Positions 16,009 to 23,388 of a stretch of 26,940 nt of DNA are shown here, piece after piece; position 1 is the stretch's first letter; every line of letters begins with the position of its first letter. This DNA is from an uncultured Oscillospiraceae bacterium. Its GTDB lineage: Bacteria; Bacillota; Clostridia; Oscillospirales; Oscillospiraceae. The stretch lies in assembly GCA_934661135.1 (NCBI GenBank), contig CAKUJA010000016.1, forward strand, positions 1-26,940, in the 5' to 3' direction. The translations under genes were made by a program, and so were the position numbers. The notes below the pieces were generated by a model. The model had not been told where the DNA came from and searched no databases. It saw only the letters and a program-made list of their open reading frames with translations.

Positions 16009-17127
16009 ATGCAACTCTTTGGAAATTTTCAAAACCTGCAATGGCAGCAGCTTGTCATGTGGGTCATCGGTGCGCTGCTCATCTGGCTGGCCATCAAAAA
16101 GCAGATGGAGCCTGCGCTCCTGCTGCCGATGGGTTTCGGCGCCATTCTTGTCAATCTGCCGCTCTCCGGCGCAATTACACAGGTCTATGACGGCGTGACG
16201 GAGGTCGGCGCGCTCGATCTGCTGTTCGGCGCCGGCATCGCCAACGAGCTGTTCCCGCTGCTGCTGTTTATTGGCATCGGCGCAATGATCGATTTTGAGC
16301 CGCTGCTGCAAAATCCAAAACTCATGCTGTTCGGCGCTGCGGCGCAGTTTGGCATTTTCTTTACGTTTTCCATGGCCGCGCTGCTCGGCTTCGATCTGCC
16401 GGATGCCGCCTCCATCGCCATCATCGGCGCGGCCGACGGCCCGACCTCAATCTTTGTCGCCAATTTCCTGCACTCCAACTACCTTGGCGCCATCATTGTC
16501 GCGGCCTATTCCTACATGGCGCTCGTGCCGATTGTGCAGCCGCCGGTCATCCGTCTGCTCACCACGAAGCAGGAACGGTGCATCCGTATGACCTATACCG
16601 GCACCGCCGTTTCCAAGCGGACAAAAATTCTGTTCCCGATCTTCGTCACCATCCTGACCGGCCTTGTTGCACCGCGTGCCGTTGCGCTGATCGGCTTCTT
16701 GATGTTCGGCAATCTGCTGCGTGAGTGCGGCGTGCTGAATACCCTCTCCGAGACTGCACAGAATGTGCTTGCCAATCTCATCACGCTGCTGCTTGGCCTG
16801 ACCGTCGCGTCAAAGATGACCGCCGAAGCCTTCCTGAACCGGGAGACGCTGATGATTCTCGCGCTCGGTCTGGTCGCCTTCATCTTCGATACCTTCGGCG
16901 GCGTTCTGTTCGCAAAGCTGCTGAACCTGTTCTGCAAGCAAAAAATCAACCCGATGATCGGTGCCGCCGGTATCTCGGCCTTCCCGATGTCCGCGCGTGT
17001 CGTGCATAAGATGGGTCTGGCCGAGGACAACCAAAATTTCCTGCTGATGCACGCTGTCGGCGTCAATGTATCCGGGCAGATCGCATCCGTCATCGCGGGT
17101 GGCATTCTCTTGGGCTTTTTCGGATAA
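16009..17127 (+). CDS. Sodium-translocating decarboxylase beta subunit (OadB/GcdB/MmdB family)
   Basis: The beta subunit is the membrane core of biotin-dependent decarboxylases (oxaloacetate, methylmalonyl-CoA or glutaconyl-CoA). Decarboxylation of carboxybiotin there pumps Na+ out of the cell. The 372-residue protein is highly hydrophobic. It has the family motifs LFPLLLFIGIGAMIDFEPLL, GAADGPTSIFV with the conserved Asp at residue 143, GNLLRECGV, and GISAFPMSARVV near the C-terminus. AGGAGG at 15996-16001 is 7 nt before the ATG. No carboxyltransferase alpha subunit or biotin carrier gene is in the window, so the substrate cannot be named. The next gene is a tiny gamma-like subunit, translationally coupled. 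Confidence 0.93.
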   Translation: MQLFGNFQNLQWQQLVMWVIGALLIWLAIKKQMEPALLLPMGFGAILVNLPLSGAITQVYDGVTEVGALDLLFGAGIANELFPLLLFIGIGAMIDFEPLLQNPKLMLFGAAAQFGIFFTFSMAALLGFDLPDAASIAIIGAADGPTSIFVANFLHSNYLGAIIVAAYSYMALVPIVQPPVIRLLTTKQERCIRMTYTGTAVSKRTKILFPIFVTILTGLVAPRAVALIGFLMFGNLLRECGVLNTLSETAQNVLANLITLLLGLTVASKMTAEAFLNRETLMILALGLVAFIFDTFGGVLFAKLLNLFCKQKINPMIGAAGISAFPMSARVVHKMGLAEDNQNFLLMHAVGVNVSGQIASVIAGGILLGFFG

Positions 17128-17139
17128 GGAGGACAATGT

Positions 17140-17265
17140 ATGAACACACAGGCGTTTTTGGAGGTGCTGCCGCTGGCAGCAGAAGGGATGCTCGGCGTCT
17201 TTGCAACCATCGTGATTCTGATCGTGGGCGTTGCCGTGCTCAACCGCATTTCCCGCAAAAAATAA
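17140..17265 (+). CDS. OadG-like small membrane subunit (41 residues)
   Basis: This is a short gene easily missed by gene finders. ATG at 17140, stop TAA at 17263-17265. A hydrophilic start (MNTQAFLEVLPLAAEG) is followed by a single membrane helix (MLGVFATIVILIVGVAVLN, about 17-35) and a basic end (RISRKK). This matches the membrane helix of OadG gamma subunits, which begin with a similar Gly-x-x-x-Val-Phe pattern, but it lacks their long periplasmic or cytoplasmic tail. AAGGAGG at 17126-17132 overlaps the oadB stop, showing tight coupling. It probably holds the beta subunit to the soluble alpha subunit or stabilises it in the membrane. A terminator follows at once, so the operon has two genes. 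Confidence 0.8.
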   Translation: MNTQAFLEVLPLAAEGMLGVFATIVILIVGVAVLNRISRKK

Positions 17266-17270
17266 TCCAT

Positions 17271-17300
17271 TTGCCCGGCGTCTGCCGGGCAATTTTTTTT
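17271..17300 (+). terminator. Terminator of the oadB-oadG pair
   Basis: A perfect 9-bp stem (TTGCCCGGC at 17271-17279, GCCGGGCAA at 17284-17292), loop GTCT, then eight T (17293-17300). It begins 5 nt after the small gene's stop codon. Confidence 0.93.
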
Positions 17301-17327
17301 GCTTTTTCGGCGCATCTATGATAAAAT
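17299..17327 (+). promoter_or_regulatory. Possible promoter of tsaE-tsaB-upp
   Basis: TTGCTT at 17299-17304, overlapping the terminator T-run, a 17-nt spacer and TAAAAT at 17322-17327. It is the only reasonable promoter-like pair in the 92-bp gap before tsaE. Confidence 0.45.
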
Positions 17328-17357
17328 CATGCAAGAATAACAGAGAGAGTGAACCAT

Positions 17358-17801
17358 ATGCAGATTCAAACCCACAGTCCGGAAGAGACGGAAGCCGTTG
17401 GCCGCAAGCTGGCGGCGCAATTGCGGCCGGGCGATGTCCTCGCCTACTACGGCGACCTTGGCGCGGGCAAAACCGCGTTCACGCGCGGATTGGCCGCAGG
17501 TCTTGGTGTAACCGAGCCGGTCACCAGTCCCACCTACACCATCGTCAACGAATACCTCAGCGGCCGTCTGCCGCTGTTCCATTTCGATATGTACCGCCTT
17601 GGCTCCGCCGACGAGCTGTTCGACATCGGCTGGGAGGACTATCTCGCGCGCGGCGGCATCTGCGCCGTGGAATGGAGCGAAAATGTGGAGGAAGCGCTGG
17701 ACGGCGCGCTCCGCATCACCATCACCAAGGATTCTGCGGACGAAACCGTCCGAACCATTACCATCGAAGGAGGTGCGCGCTTTGCGAATCTTGGCCTTTG
17801 A
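17358..17801 (+). CDS. tsaE: tRNA t6A threonylcarbamoylation ATPase TsaE
   Basis: TsaE is the P-loop ATPase that resets the TsaB-TsaD complex during t6A37 synthesis on ANN-decoding tRNAs. The 147-residue product has Walker A GDLGAGKTAFTRG (from residue 32), the switch-like segment VTSPTYTIVNEY, the HFDMYRL motif, and WSENVEEAL near the end. ATG at 17358 is chosen; the purine-rich AGAGAGAG at 17342-17349 would serve it. An in-frame GTG at 17349 would overlap that site and add three residues. The last 20 bp overlap tsaB, whose Shine-Dalgarno lies in tsaE codons. Confidence 0.94.
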   Translation: MQIQTHSPEETEAVGRKLAAQLRPGDVLAYYGDLGAGKTAFTRGLAAGLGVTEPVTSPTYTIVNEYLSGRLPLFHFDMYRLGSADELFDIGWEDYLARGGICAVEWSENVEEALDGALRITITKDSADETVRTITIEGGARFANLGL

Positions 17802-18498
17802 GTCCTCCGCAAAAGCGGCCAGCGTCGCGCTGTTGCAGGACGGCGCGCTGCTCGGTGAATATTTTCAAAATTCCGGTCAGACACACAGCCGCACGCTGAC
17901 GAAGATGGCCGAAGATCTGCTTGCCAACTGCGATCTGACCGTTGCCGATGTGGACGCGGTCGCCGTCGCGGCCGGCCCCGGCAGCTTTACCGGCGTGCGC
18001 ATCGGCGTCGCCGCGGCCAAAGGCTTCGCCTGGGGGCGCGAGCTGCCGTGTTACGGCGTCTCCACACTCGAAGCCATGGTCTACGCTGCCTCCATGTGCG
18101 ACGGCATCTACTGCGCCTGTATGGACGCCCGGCGCGAGCAGATCTACAACGCGGTGTTCTCCGTGGAGGACGGAAAACCGGCGCGTCTCAGTGATGACCG
18201 CGCCATTTCCATCGAGGCGCTTGGCGCATCTCTAAAAAAACTCGAAAAACCTGTTTTTCTGGTTGGCGATGGCGCACAGTTGTGCTATAATACCCTTCGA
18301 GTGAGCATTCCGTCGCTGCGGCTTCTGCCCGAGCATCTGCGCTTTCAGCGAGCCGCTGGCGTAGCGCTTGCGGCACAGGCGAAGATCGACGCTGGGGAAC
18401 CCGGCTCCGGGCTGGAGTTGGTTCCCAATTATCTGCGCCTGAGTCAGGCAGAGCGTGCCAGAATGACACAAATGGAACAAGAGAATACGGGCAATTGA
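17782..18498 (+). CDS. tsaB: tRNA t6A threonylcarbamoyltransferase complex dimerisation subunit TsaB
   Basis: TsaB is the inactive ASKHA-fold partner of TsaD in the t6A complex. The 238-residue product starts MRILAFESSAKAASVALL and has AVAAGPGSFTGVRIGVAAAKG (GPGSFTG at 65-71), the family signature, then CMDARREQIYNAVF. TTG at 17782 is the start: AAGGAGG at 17767-17773 is 8 nt away and the first residues then align with the family. A longer in-frame reading from 17599 runs inside tsaE and is rejected. In many Firmicutes rimI and tsaD follow; here upp does, so tsaD must be elsewhere. Confidence 0.95.
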   Translation: MRILAFESSAKAASVALLQDGALLGEYFQNSGQTHSRTLTKMAEDLLANCDLTVADVDAVAVAAGPGSFTGVRIGVAAAKGFAWGRELPCYGVSTLEAMVYAASMCDGIYCACMDARREQIYNAVFSVEDGKPARLSDDRAISIEALGASLKKLEKPVFLVGDGAQLCYNTLRVSIPSLRLLPEHLRFQRAAGVALAAQAKIDAGEPGSGLELVPNYLRLSQAERARMTQMEQENTGN

Positions 18499-18517
18499 TT
18501 GCAGAAAGGAATTCGCT

Positions 18518-19165
18518 ATGAATCACACGGAATTTGGAGAGCACGTACACGTTGTCGAGCATCCGCTCGTTGCGCATAAGCTGAGCATCATGCGCGACAA
18601 GAACACCAGCGTCAAGGACTTCCGCGAGCTGGTCTCGGAGATCGGTATGTATATCACCTACGAGGCAACCCGCGATCTGCCGCTGACCACCAAGATGGTC
18701 GAGACGCCGCTCTGCACCGCAGAGCTGCCGACGCTTGCCGGCAAAAAGATCGCCGTTGTTCCCATTCTCCGTGCCGGTCTCGGCCTGGTCGACGGCGTTC
18801 TGCGCATGATCCCGTCGGCGCGCGTGGGTCACATCGGTATGTTCCGCGATGAGCAGACGCTCATCCCGCACACCTACTTCTGCAAACTGCCCAAGGATAT
18901 CGCCACCCGCATGGTCATGGTTGTCGACCCGATGCTCGCCACCGGCGGCAGCGCCGACGCGGCACTGGCCGAGCTGAAGCAGCGCGGCTGCTCCAACATC
19001 CGCCTGATGGTGCTCGTCGCCGCGCCCGAGGGCATTCGGATGCTGCGCGAAAAGCATCCCGACGTCGACATCTACTGCGGTGCCATCGACGACCATCTCA
19101 ACGAGCACGGCTACATCGTCCCCGGTCTTGGCGACGCGGGCGACCGCATTTTCGGCACAAAATAA
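18518..19165 (+). CDS. upp: Uracil phosphoribosyltransferase
   Basis: Upp makes UMP from uracil and PRPP in pyrimidine salvage. At 215 residues it is of normal length. Motifs are VVPILRAGLGLVDG, the PRPP loop VVDPMLATGGSADAAL (DPMLATGGS at 137-145) and the C-terminal uracil site GLGDAGDRIFGTK. Region KLSIMRDKNTSVKDFRELV at the N-terminus is typical. AAAGGA precedes the ATG, and the gene follows tsaB by 19 bp, so it probably shares its transcript. Confidence 0.97.
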   Translation: MNHTEFGEHVHVVEHPLVAHKLSIMRDKNTSVKDFRELVSEIGMYITYEATRDLPLTTKMVETPLCTAELPTLAGKKIAVVPILRAGLGLVDGVLRMIPSARVGHIGMFRDEQTLIPHTYFCKLPKDIATRMVMVVDPMLATGGSADAALAELKQRGCSNIRLMVLVAAPEGIRMLREKHPDVDIYCGAIDDHLNEHGYIVPGLGDAGDRIFGTK

Positions 19166-19178
19166 TCCATTTGTTTCT

Positions 19179-19212
19179 AAATTCCCGCCGGAATCCCGGC
19201 GGGAATTTTTTT
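19179..19212 (+). terminator. Terminator after upp
   Basis: A perfect 13-bp stem (AAATTCCCGCCGG at 19179-19191, CCGGCGGGAATTT at 19196-19208) with an AATC loop and a seven-T run (19206-19212). It closes the tsaE-tsaB-upp unit. Confidence 0.93.
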
Positions 19213-19285
19213 GCGCCGGCGGAGAATATTTCCTCCCGCAGCGCAAACACTACCTTCGTCAACATTTTCTTGAGGAGGTAATCTC

Positions 19286-20521
19286 TTGCAACCGAAATTT
19301 ATCCGTTTGCTTTTTTGTACGTTGATGCTCTGCGCGCTGCTGGCCACCGGCGCAGCCGCCGAAACCCTTCAGATCGACCTCGACTCGGTCTACTGTTTCT
19401 CCGCTTCCGACTTTGACGCGCCCACACGCGGCATCTACGTCCGCAGCGTCCCCACCGCATCCACCGGCACACTCTGCTATGGTGCGCGCACGCTGCGCCC
19501 GGGTGACATTCTGCCCGCGGACGCGCTGGACGCGCTCTCGTTCCGCCCGGCCTGCGTCGCCGAAGCCGAAGCGTCGCTCACCTACTGCGCCATCACCGAC
19601 ACCGGCCTTGACGCGGAGCAAACGCTTCAGCTCCAACTTGTCCGCAAGCAGGACACCACACCGGTCTGCGAGAATGTCAGCTTTGAAACCTACAAGAACA
19701 TTGCAAACAGCGGCACCCTTTCCGCCGCCGATGAAGACGGCGACCAGCTCACCTATCAGATCGTCAGACAGCCGAAACGCGGCACAGTGGAGCTGGCCGA
19801 CGACGGCAGCTTCACCTACACGCCAAACCACAATAAAGTCGGCCGCGATTCCTTTGTCTATACCGCAACCGACCCCTCCGGCAACGTCTCCAACAAAGCA
19901 ACCGTCAAAATCAAGATCGTCAAACCGACCGATGCCGTCACCTTCGCCGATCTTGCCGGTGATCCGCTGGAATACCGCGCCATGGCGCTCAAGGAGCTTG
20001 GCGTCTATGGCGGGCGCGACCTTGCCGGTCAGCGCTGCTTCTGCCCGGACGAGTCCGTTACACGCGGTGAATTTCTCGCCATGGCCATGCGCGTGCTCGG
20101 CATGGAGCCGGACGCCGCCGTGCTGACCTCCGGTTTTGCCGATGAAGCGGCCACCGCCGCGTGGATGCGCCCCTATATCACGGCCGCCTATCGCAGCGGC
20201 GTCATCTCCGGCGTCAGCGCGGAGGACGGCCTTCAGTTCCGCCCCTCCGCGGCCATCAGCAAGGCCGAATGCGCCGTCATGCTGCAAAAGATGCTGCGCC
20301 TGCCTGATGCAGACGCAACAGACGTCTTTGCTGAATCCACCGACGACAGTGCCGTCGCTGCCTGGGCGCTGCCCTCGTCCGCTGCACTCGAAGCTGTCGG
20401 CATCGATCTCCGTCCGCTCGCCGGTGAATCCGTCACGCGCCGCGAATGCGCCGAGCTGCTCTACCAGCTCTCTACCCTCTGCCAGCAGGACATTCTTCAG
20501 GAATTCTATCATGCAGAGTAA
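19286..20521 (+). CDS. Exported protein with cadherin-like region and three SLH domains
   Basis: This is a cell-surface protein of 411 residues. A signal peptide occupies 1-25 (basic MQPKFIR, hydrophobic core, likely cut after TGAAA). Residues 26-126 resemble a degenerate cadherin-like repeat. Residues 127-213 form a cadherin-like/Big_9 domain (ADEDGDQLTYQIV, GTVELADDGSFTYTPN, DSFVYTATDPSGN). Three SLH repeats follow at about 217-272, 282-338 and 347-395, with the wall-polymer motif as VTRGE, ISKAE and VTRRE. SLH domains bind pyruvylated secondary wall polymers, so it is probably wall-anchored. The mature part has ten cysteines, high for an exported protein. TTG at 19286 has AGGAGG 7 nt upstream. 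No enzymatic domain is seen; its role is unknown. It ends at a palindromic terminator. Confidence 0.88.
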   Translation: MQPKFIRLLFCTLMLCALLATGAAAETLQIDLDSVYCFSASDFDAPTRGIYVRSVPTASTGTLCYGARTLRPGDILPADALDALSFRPACVAEAEASLTYCAITDTGLDAEQTLQLQLVRKQDTTPVCENVSFETYKNIANSGTLSAADEDGDQLTYQIVRQPKRGTVELADDGSFTYTPNHNKVGRDSFVYTATDPSGNVSNKATVKIKIVKPTDAVTFADLAGDPLEYRAMALKELGVYGGRDLAGQRCFCPDESVTRGEFLAMAMRVLGMEPDAAVLTSGFADEAATAAWMRPYITAAYRSGVISGVSAEDGLQFRPSAAISKAECAVMLQKMLRLPDADATDVFAESTDDSAVAAWALPSSAALEAVGIDLRPLAGESVTRRECAELLYQLSTLCQQDILQEFYHAE

Positions 20522-20522
20522 A

Positions 20523-20560
20523 AAATCTCCCGTATTTCTTTTGAAATACGGGAGATTTTC
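20523..20560. terminator. 38-nt palindromic bidirectional terminator, copy 1
   Basis: ATCTCCCGTATTTC and GAAATACGGGAGAT form a perfect 14-bp stem with a TTTT loop, flanked by A-rich and T-rich arms so that it can act on both strands. It begins 2 nt after the SLH gene stop. An identical 38-nt copy lies at 20724-20761. Confidence 0.88.
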
Positions 20561-20723
20561 GAGACCGTCAAAAAACGCTGGGATGCAGTTTTGCGACAGA
20601 GTCGCAGGGGAAGAGTGAAGGGGGCAAAGCGCCCCCTTCGCGTTCAATCAAGCAGTTTTTCAAACTTGATCAGTTTGAAAAACTGGACGGGCAGCGGGGC
20701 GAAAAGACTTTTTCGACACGCTG
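20561..20723. repeat. Hairpin-rich noncoding segment between two identical palindromes
   Basis: In 163 bp there are at least three perfect inverted repeats. GCGAC/GTCGC is at 20593-20605. GAAGGGGGC/GCCCCCTTC is at 20617-20639. A 14-bp stem CAGTTTTTCAAACT/AGTTTGAAAAACTG is at 20653-20685 with a 5-nt loop. A shorter CGAAAA/TTTTCG pair lies at about 20701-20715. No plausible gene was found. It looks like a dispersed intergenic repeat or the product of a terminator-flanked insertion. Confidence 0.6.
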
Positions 20724-20761
20724 AAATCTCCCGTATTTCTTTTGAAATACGGGAGATTTTC
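20724..20761. terminator. 38-nt palindromic bidirectional terminator, copy 2
   Basis: Identical in all 38 bases to copy 1 at 20523-20560. It lies 16 nt beyond the galK stop codon (20778) and is the natural terminator of the galactose operon on the minus strand. Confidence 0.88.
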
Positions 20762-20777
20762 CACTTTTAGAATCAGT

Positions 20778-21887
20778 TTATACAATCGACAGCTTGTGGC
20801 AATGCCCTTCTCCGAGCACAGCTTCAACGCCAGCCTTGAAGCGCTCAAACTTGTCATTCGGCACGAACGCCAGTGCCGTTCCTGCGAAGCCGCCGCCATG
20901 GATACGCACCGCGCCCTCCCCCGCAAGAAGCTGCTGGCAGAGCGCAATCGTAAGCGCCATATCCTGCTTCTCAATATATCCGGCAGGAATCACGTTTTGC
21001 AGCAGCGTCCACGACGCCATACCGGACTCGTTGACATAGCGCAGGAAGGCATCGAAATGGTCGTTTTTCAGCGCCCGGACTTGAAGCTGCACGCGCTTGT
21101 TTTCGTTGAAGAAGTGGATCGCGCGCAGCACCGCGCGGTCGCCGGTTTCCTTGCGGACATCAGCGATCTTTTCGTAGAATTCCTTTTCATCAACTTCGCG
21201 CAAAACTTCCTTGCCGAAGAAGTGTGCGACCTTTTTCATTTCAATGGGCATCGCCGCATATTCGTCGGTCAGTTCGGCGTGGTCTGCACCAGAATCGATC
21301 GTACAGAGCGTATAGCCGCTGTGCGCAAAGTCGTAATCGACCTTCTCGACGATCGGCGTTTTCGGGTCGTTGAAGTCGATGAACACAAGACCGCCGACGC
21401 TCGACGCCATCTGATCCATCAGACCCGAAGGCTTGCCGTAGTACACGTTTTCCGCGTACTGTCCAATCTGTGCAATCTCGATCGCGGAAACCGCATTGTC
21501 GGCGAACAGGCCGTTCAGGATTCTGCCAATCAGCACCTCAAACGCCGCCGAGCTGGAAAGACCCGAGCCGGGCAGCACGGTCGACTTGACTTTTGCGTCA
21601 AAACCGGCGAGCTTGTAGCCGCGCTGGGCGAACGCCGCCGCCACGCCGCGAATCAATGCAGCGGTGGTATTCTTTTCTTCTTCCCGGATTTTCAGGTCAC
21701 TGAGTTCAATCTCAACCGGCCTATATCCCTCAGAATCGACGCGGATAACGTTCGTGCCGTTCAGCGTCACCTCCGCTGTCGTGGTCATATCGACCGCCGC
21801 CGCGATCACGCACCCGTGCTGATGGTCGGTGTGGTTGCCGCCAATCTCCGTGCGCCCCGGCGCGGAAAAATGATATACTTTATCCAT
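20778..21887 (-). CDS. galK: Galactokinase
   Basis: GalK phosphorylates galactose to galactose-1-phosphate, the first committed Leloir step. The 369-residue GHMP kinase has the galactokinase signature in the clostridial form APGRTEIGGNHTDH (9-22), the ATP loop PGSGLSSSAAFEV (106-118), and the third GHMP motif HGGGFAGTALAFVP near the C-terminus. GGAGG precedes the ATG at 21887. The first 8 bp overlap the end of galT. It is the last gene of the minus-strand galactose locus and ends at palindrome copy 2. Confidence 0.96.
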   Translation of the reverse strand: MDKVYHFSAPGRTEIGGNHTDHQHGCVIAAAVDMTTTAEVTLNGTNVIRVDSEGYRPVEIELSDLKIREEEKNTTAALIRGVAAAFAQRGYKLAGFDAKVKSTVLPGSGLSSSAAFEVLIGRILNGLFADNAVSAIEIAQIGQYAENVYYGKPSGLMDQMASSVGGLVFIDFNDPKTPIVEKVDYDFAHSGYTLCTIDSGADHAELTDEYAAMPIEMKKVAHFFGKEVLREVDEKEFYEKIADVRKETGDRAVLRAIHFFNENKRVQLQVRALKNDHFDAFLRYVNESGMASWTLLQNVIPAGYIEKQDMALTIALCQQLLAGEGAVRIHGGGFAGTALAFVPNDKFERFKAGVEAVLGEGHCHKLSIV

Positions 21888-23388
21888 TCTGAACCTCCGT
21901 CAGGAACTTTTTGAGGTGTTCACGGCCCTCTGCCGTGCATTTGTAGACGCCCGCACATTCGAGCACCTTGGCAAACACCTGCCCAATCTCAAATTGGATG
22001 ATCTCCTCGGCGTTGTCGGCGTTGAACTTCGGATGCCGCTTCATAAAGCCGTCCGCCCAGTCCGCGTGCTTGGCAAGCTCGTCGTTTGCGCGCAGGTCTT
22101 CGCCGTTCAGGAGCGCCGTCTTGAGGTCTGCCATTTCTTTCTTGAGTCTGCCGGGCAGAATTGCCAGACCCATGACCTCGATCAGGCCGATGTTTTCCTT
22201 CTTGATGTGGTGCAGCTCCTCATGCGGATGATAGAGACCCATCGGATGCTCTTTCGTCGTCAGATTGTTCCTCAGCACAAGGTCAAGCTCGTACTTGCCG
22301 TTCCGCATCCGTGCGATTGGGGTGATGGTGTTATGCGGCTCACCGTCGGTTTCCGCAAAGATCATCGCGTCCGGGTCGCTGTACTTGCGCCACTTCGCCA
22401 GAATCTTGCCCGCGAGGTCACAGAGCTGCTGCTTGTTCGCAGAGTTCAGGCGAAGCACCGTCATCGGGTACTTCACGACACAGCAGTCCACATCTTCAAA
22501 CCCCGGCACTTCAAAGCCGAACTCTTTCTCGGCCTTCTCCATCGGGAAGGTATGATGGCCGCCCTGAAAATGCTCATGGGCGAGAATGCTGCCGCCGACG
22601 ATGGGCAAGTCGGCATTGCTGCCGAGGAAATAGTGCGGGAACTGCTCCACAAACGAAAACAGCTTGTCAAACGCCGAGCGGTCAATCACCATCGGCGTAT
22701 GCTCGGTGTTCATCACGATCGCGTGCTCATTATAATAGACATACGGCGAATACTGAAAACCCCACGGCTGACCATCCACGGTCACGGGCATCACGCGCAA
22801 ATTCTGCCGCGCCGGGTGCGAAATCGTTCCCGCGTAGCCGACGTTTTCGACGCAGAGCAGGCATTTCGGATACCCGGACGCCTTTTTCAGCTTTGCCGCC
22901 GCGATGTCTCTGGGGTCTTTTTCGGGTTTGGACAGATTGATGGAGATCTCAAGCTCGCCGTACTTCGTGTCGGAAACCCAGTGCTCATCCTTCGCAATGC
23001 GGTCGCGGCGAATATAGTTGCAGTCCTGACTCAGCTTATAGAAGTAGTCGGTCGCCGCTTTCGGACTTTCCGCGTAGAGCGACCAGAACTTCCGCACGAC
23101 CTCGGACGGACGCGGTGTCACGCAGCCCATGAGCCGCGTGTCAAACAGGTCGCGCTCGGCGATGGTATCATTGATCATTCCCTGCTCCGCCGCATAGTCG
23201 CACAGAACATTCAGACATTCCGGGAACTCGTAGTGTTCCTTCTGCTTTTCGTAGCTCTCGAGCTTCAGCTCCGCAAGCAGGCTATTCCGCGCGAATGTTT
23301 CATCCAGCGGATGCAGCAGCTCACAGTCCTTCGCATAGCGCAGCAGCGAGTCCAGCGCCGCGTACACGGTTTCAATCTTCATAGCCAT
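21880..23388 (-). CDS. galT: UDP-glucose--hexose-1-phosphate uridylyltransferase, type II
   Basis: GalT exchanges UMP between UDP-glucose and galactose-1-phosphate. At 502 residues it is the Firmicutes type II form, much longer than the E. coli enzyme. The active-site segment ILAHEHFQGGHHTFPM carries H271-E272-H273. KYPMTVLRLNSANKQQL and YHPHEELHHIKKENIGLIEVMG lie in the C-terminal domain. The start is ATG at 23388, seven bases after AAGGAG, both within the last codons of galE (17-bp overlap); ATG at 23382 is the alternative. A longer open reading to 23463 lies inside galE and is rejected. Confidence 0.95.
   Translation of the reverse strand: MAMKIETVYAALDSLLRYAKDCELLHPLDETFARNSLLAELKLESYEKQKEHYEFPECLNVLCDYAAEQGMINDTIAERDLFDTRLMGCVTPRPSEVVRKFWSLYAESPKAATDYFYKLSQDCNYIRRDRIAKDEHWVSDTKYGELEISINLSKPEKDPRDIAAAKLKKASGYPKCLLCVENVGYAGTISHPARQNLRVMPVTVDGQPWGFQYSPYVYYNEHAIVMNTEHTPMVIDRSAFDKLFSFVEQFPHYFLGSNADLPIVGGSILAHEHFQGGHHTFPMEKAEKEFGFEVPGFEDVDCCVVKYPMTVLRLNSANKQQLCDLAGKILAKWRKYSDPDAMIFAETDGEPHNTITPIARMRNGKYELDLVLRNNLTTKEHPMGLYHPHEELHHIKKENIGLIEVMGLAILPGRLKKEMADLKTALLNGEDLRANDELAKHADWADGFMKRHPKFNADNAEEIIQFEIGQVFAKVLECAGVYKCTAEGREHLKKFLTEVQNG

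Noticed and set aside
20561..20723. Insertion sequence
   Set aside because: Too short for a transposase and no transposase-like frame; at most a non-autonomous repeat.
20523..20761. CRISPR array
   Set aside because: Only two repeats, each a perfect palindrome with terminator arms, 163 bp apart, and no cas genes nearby.
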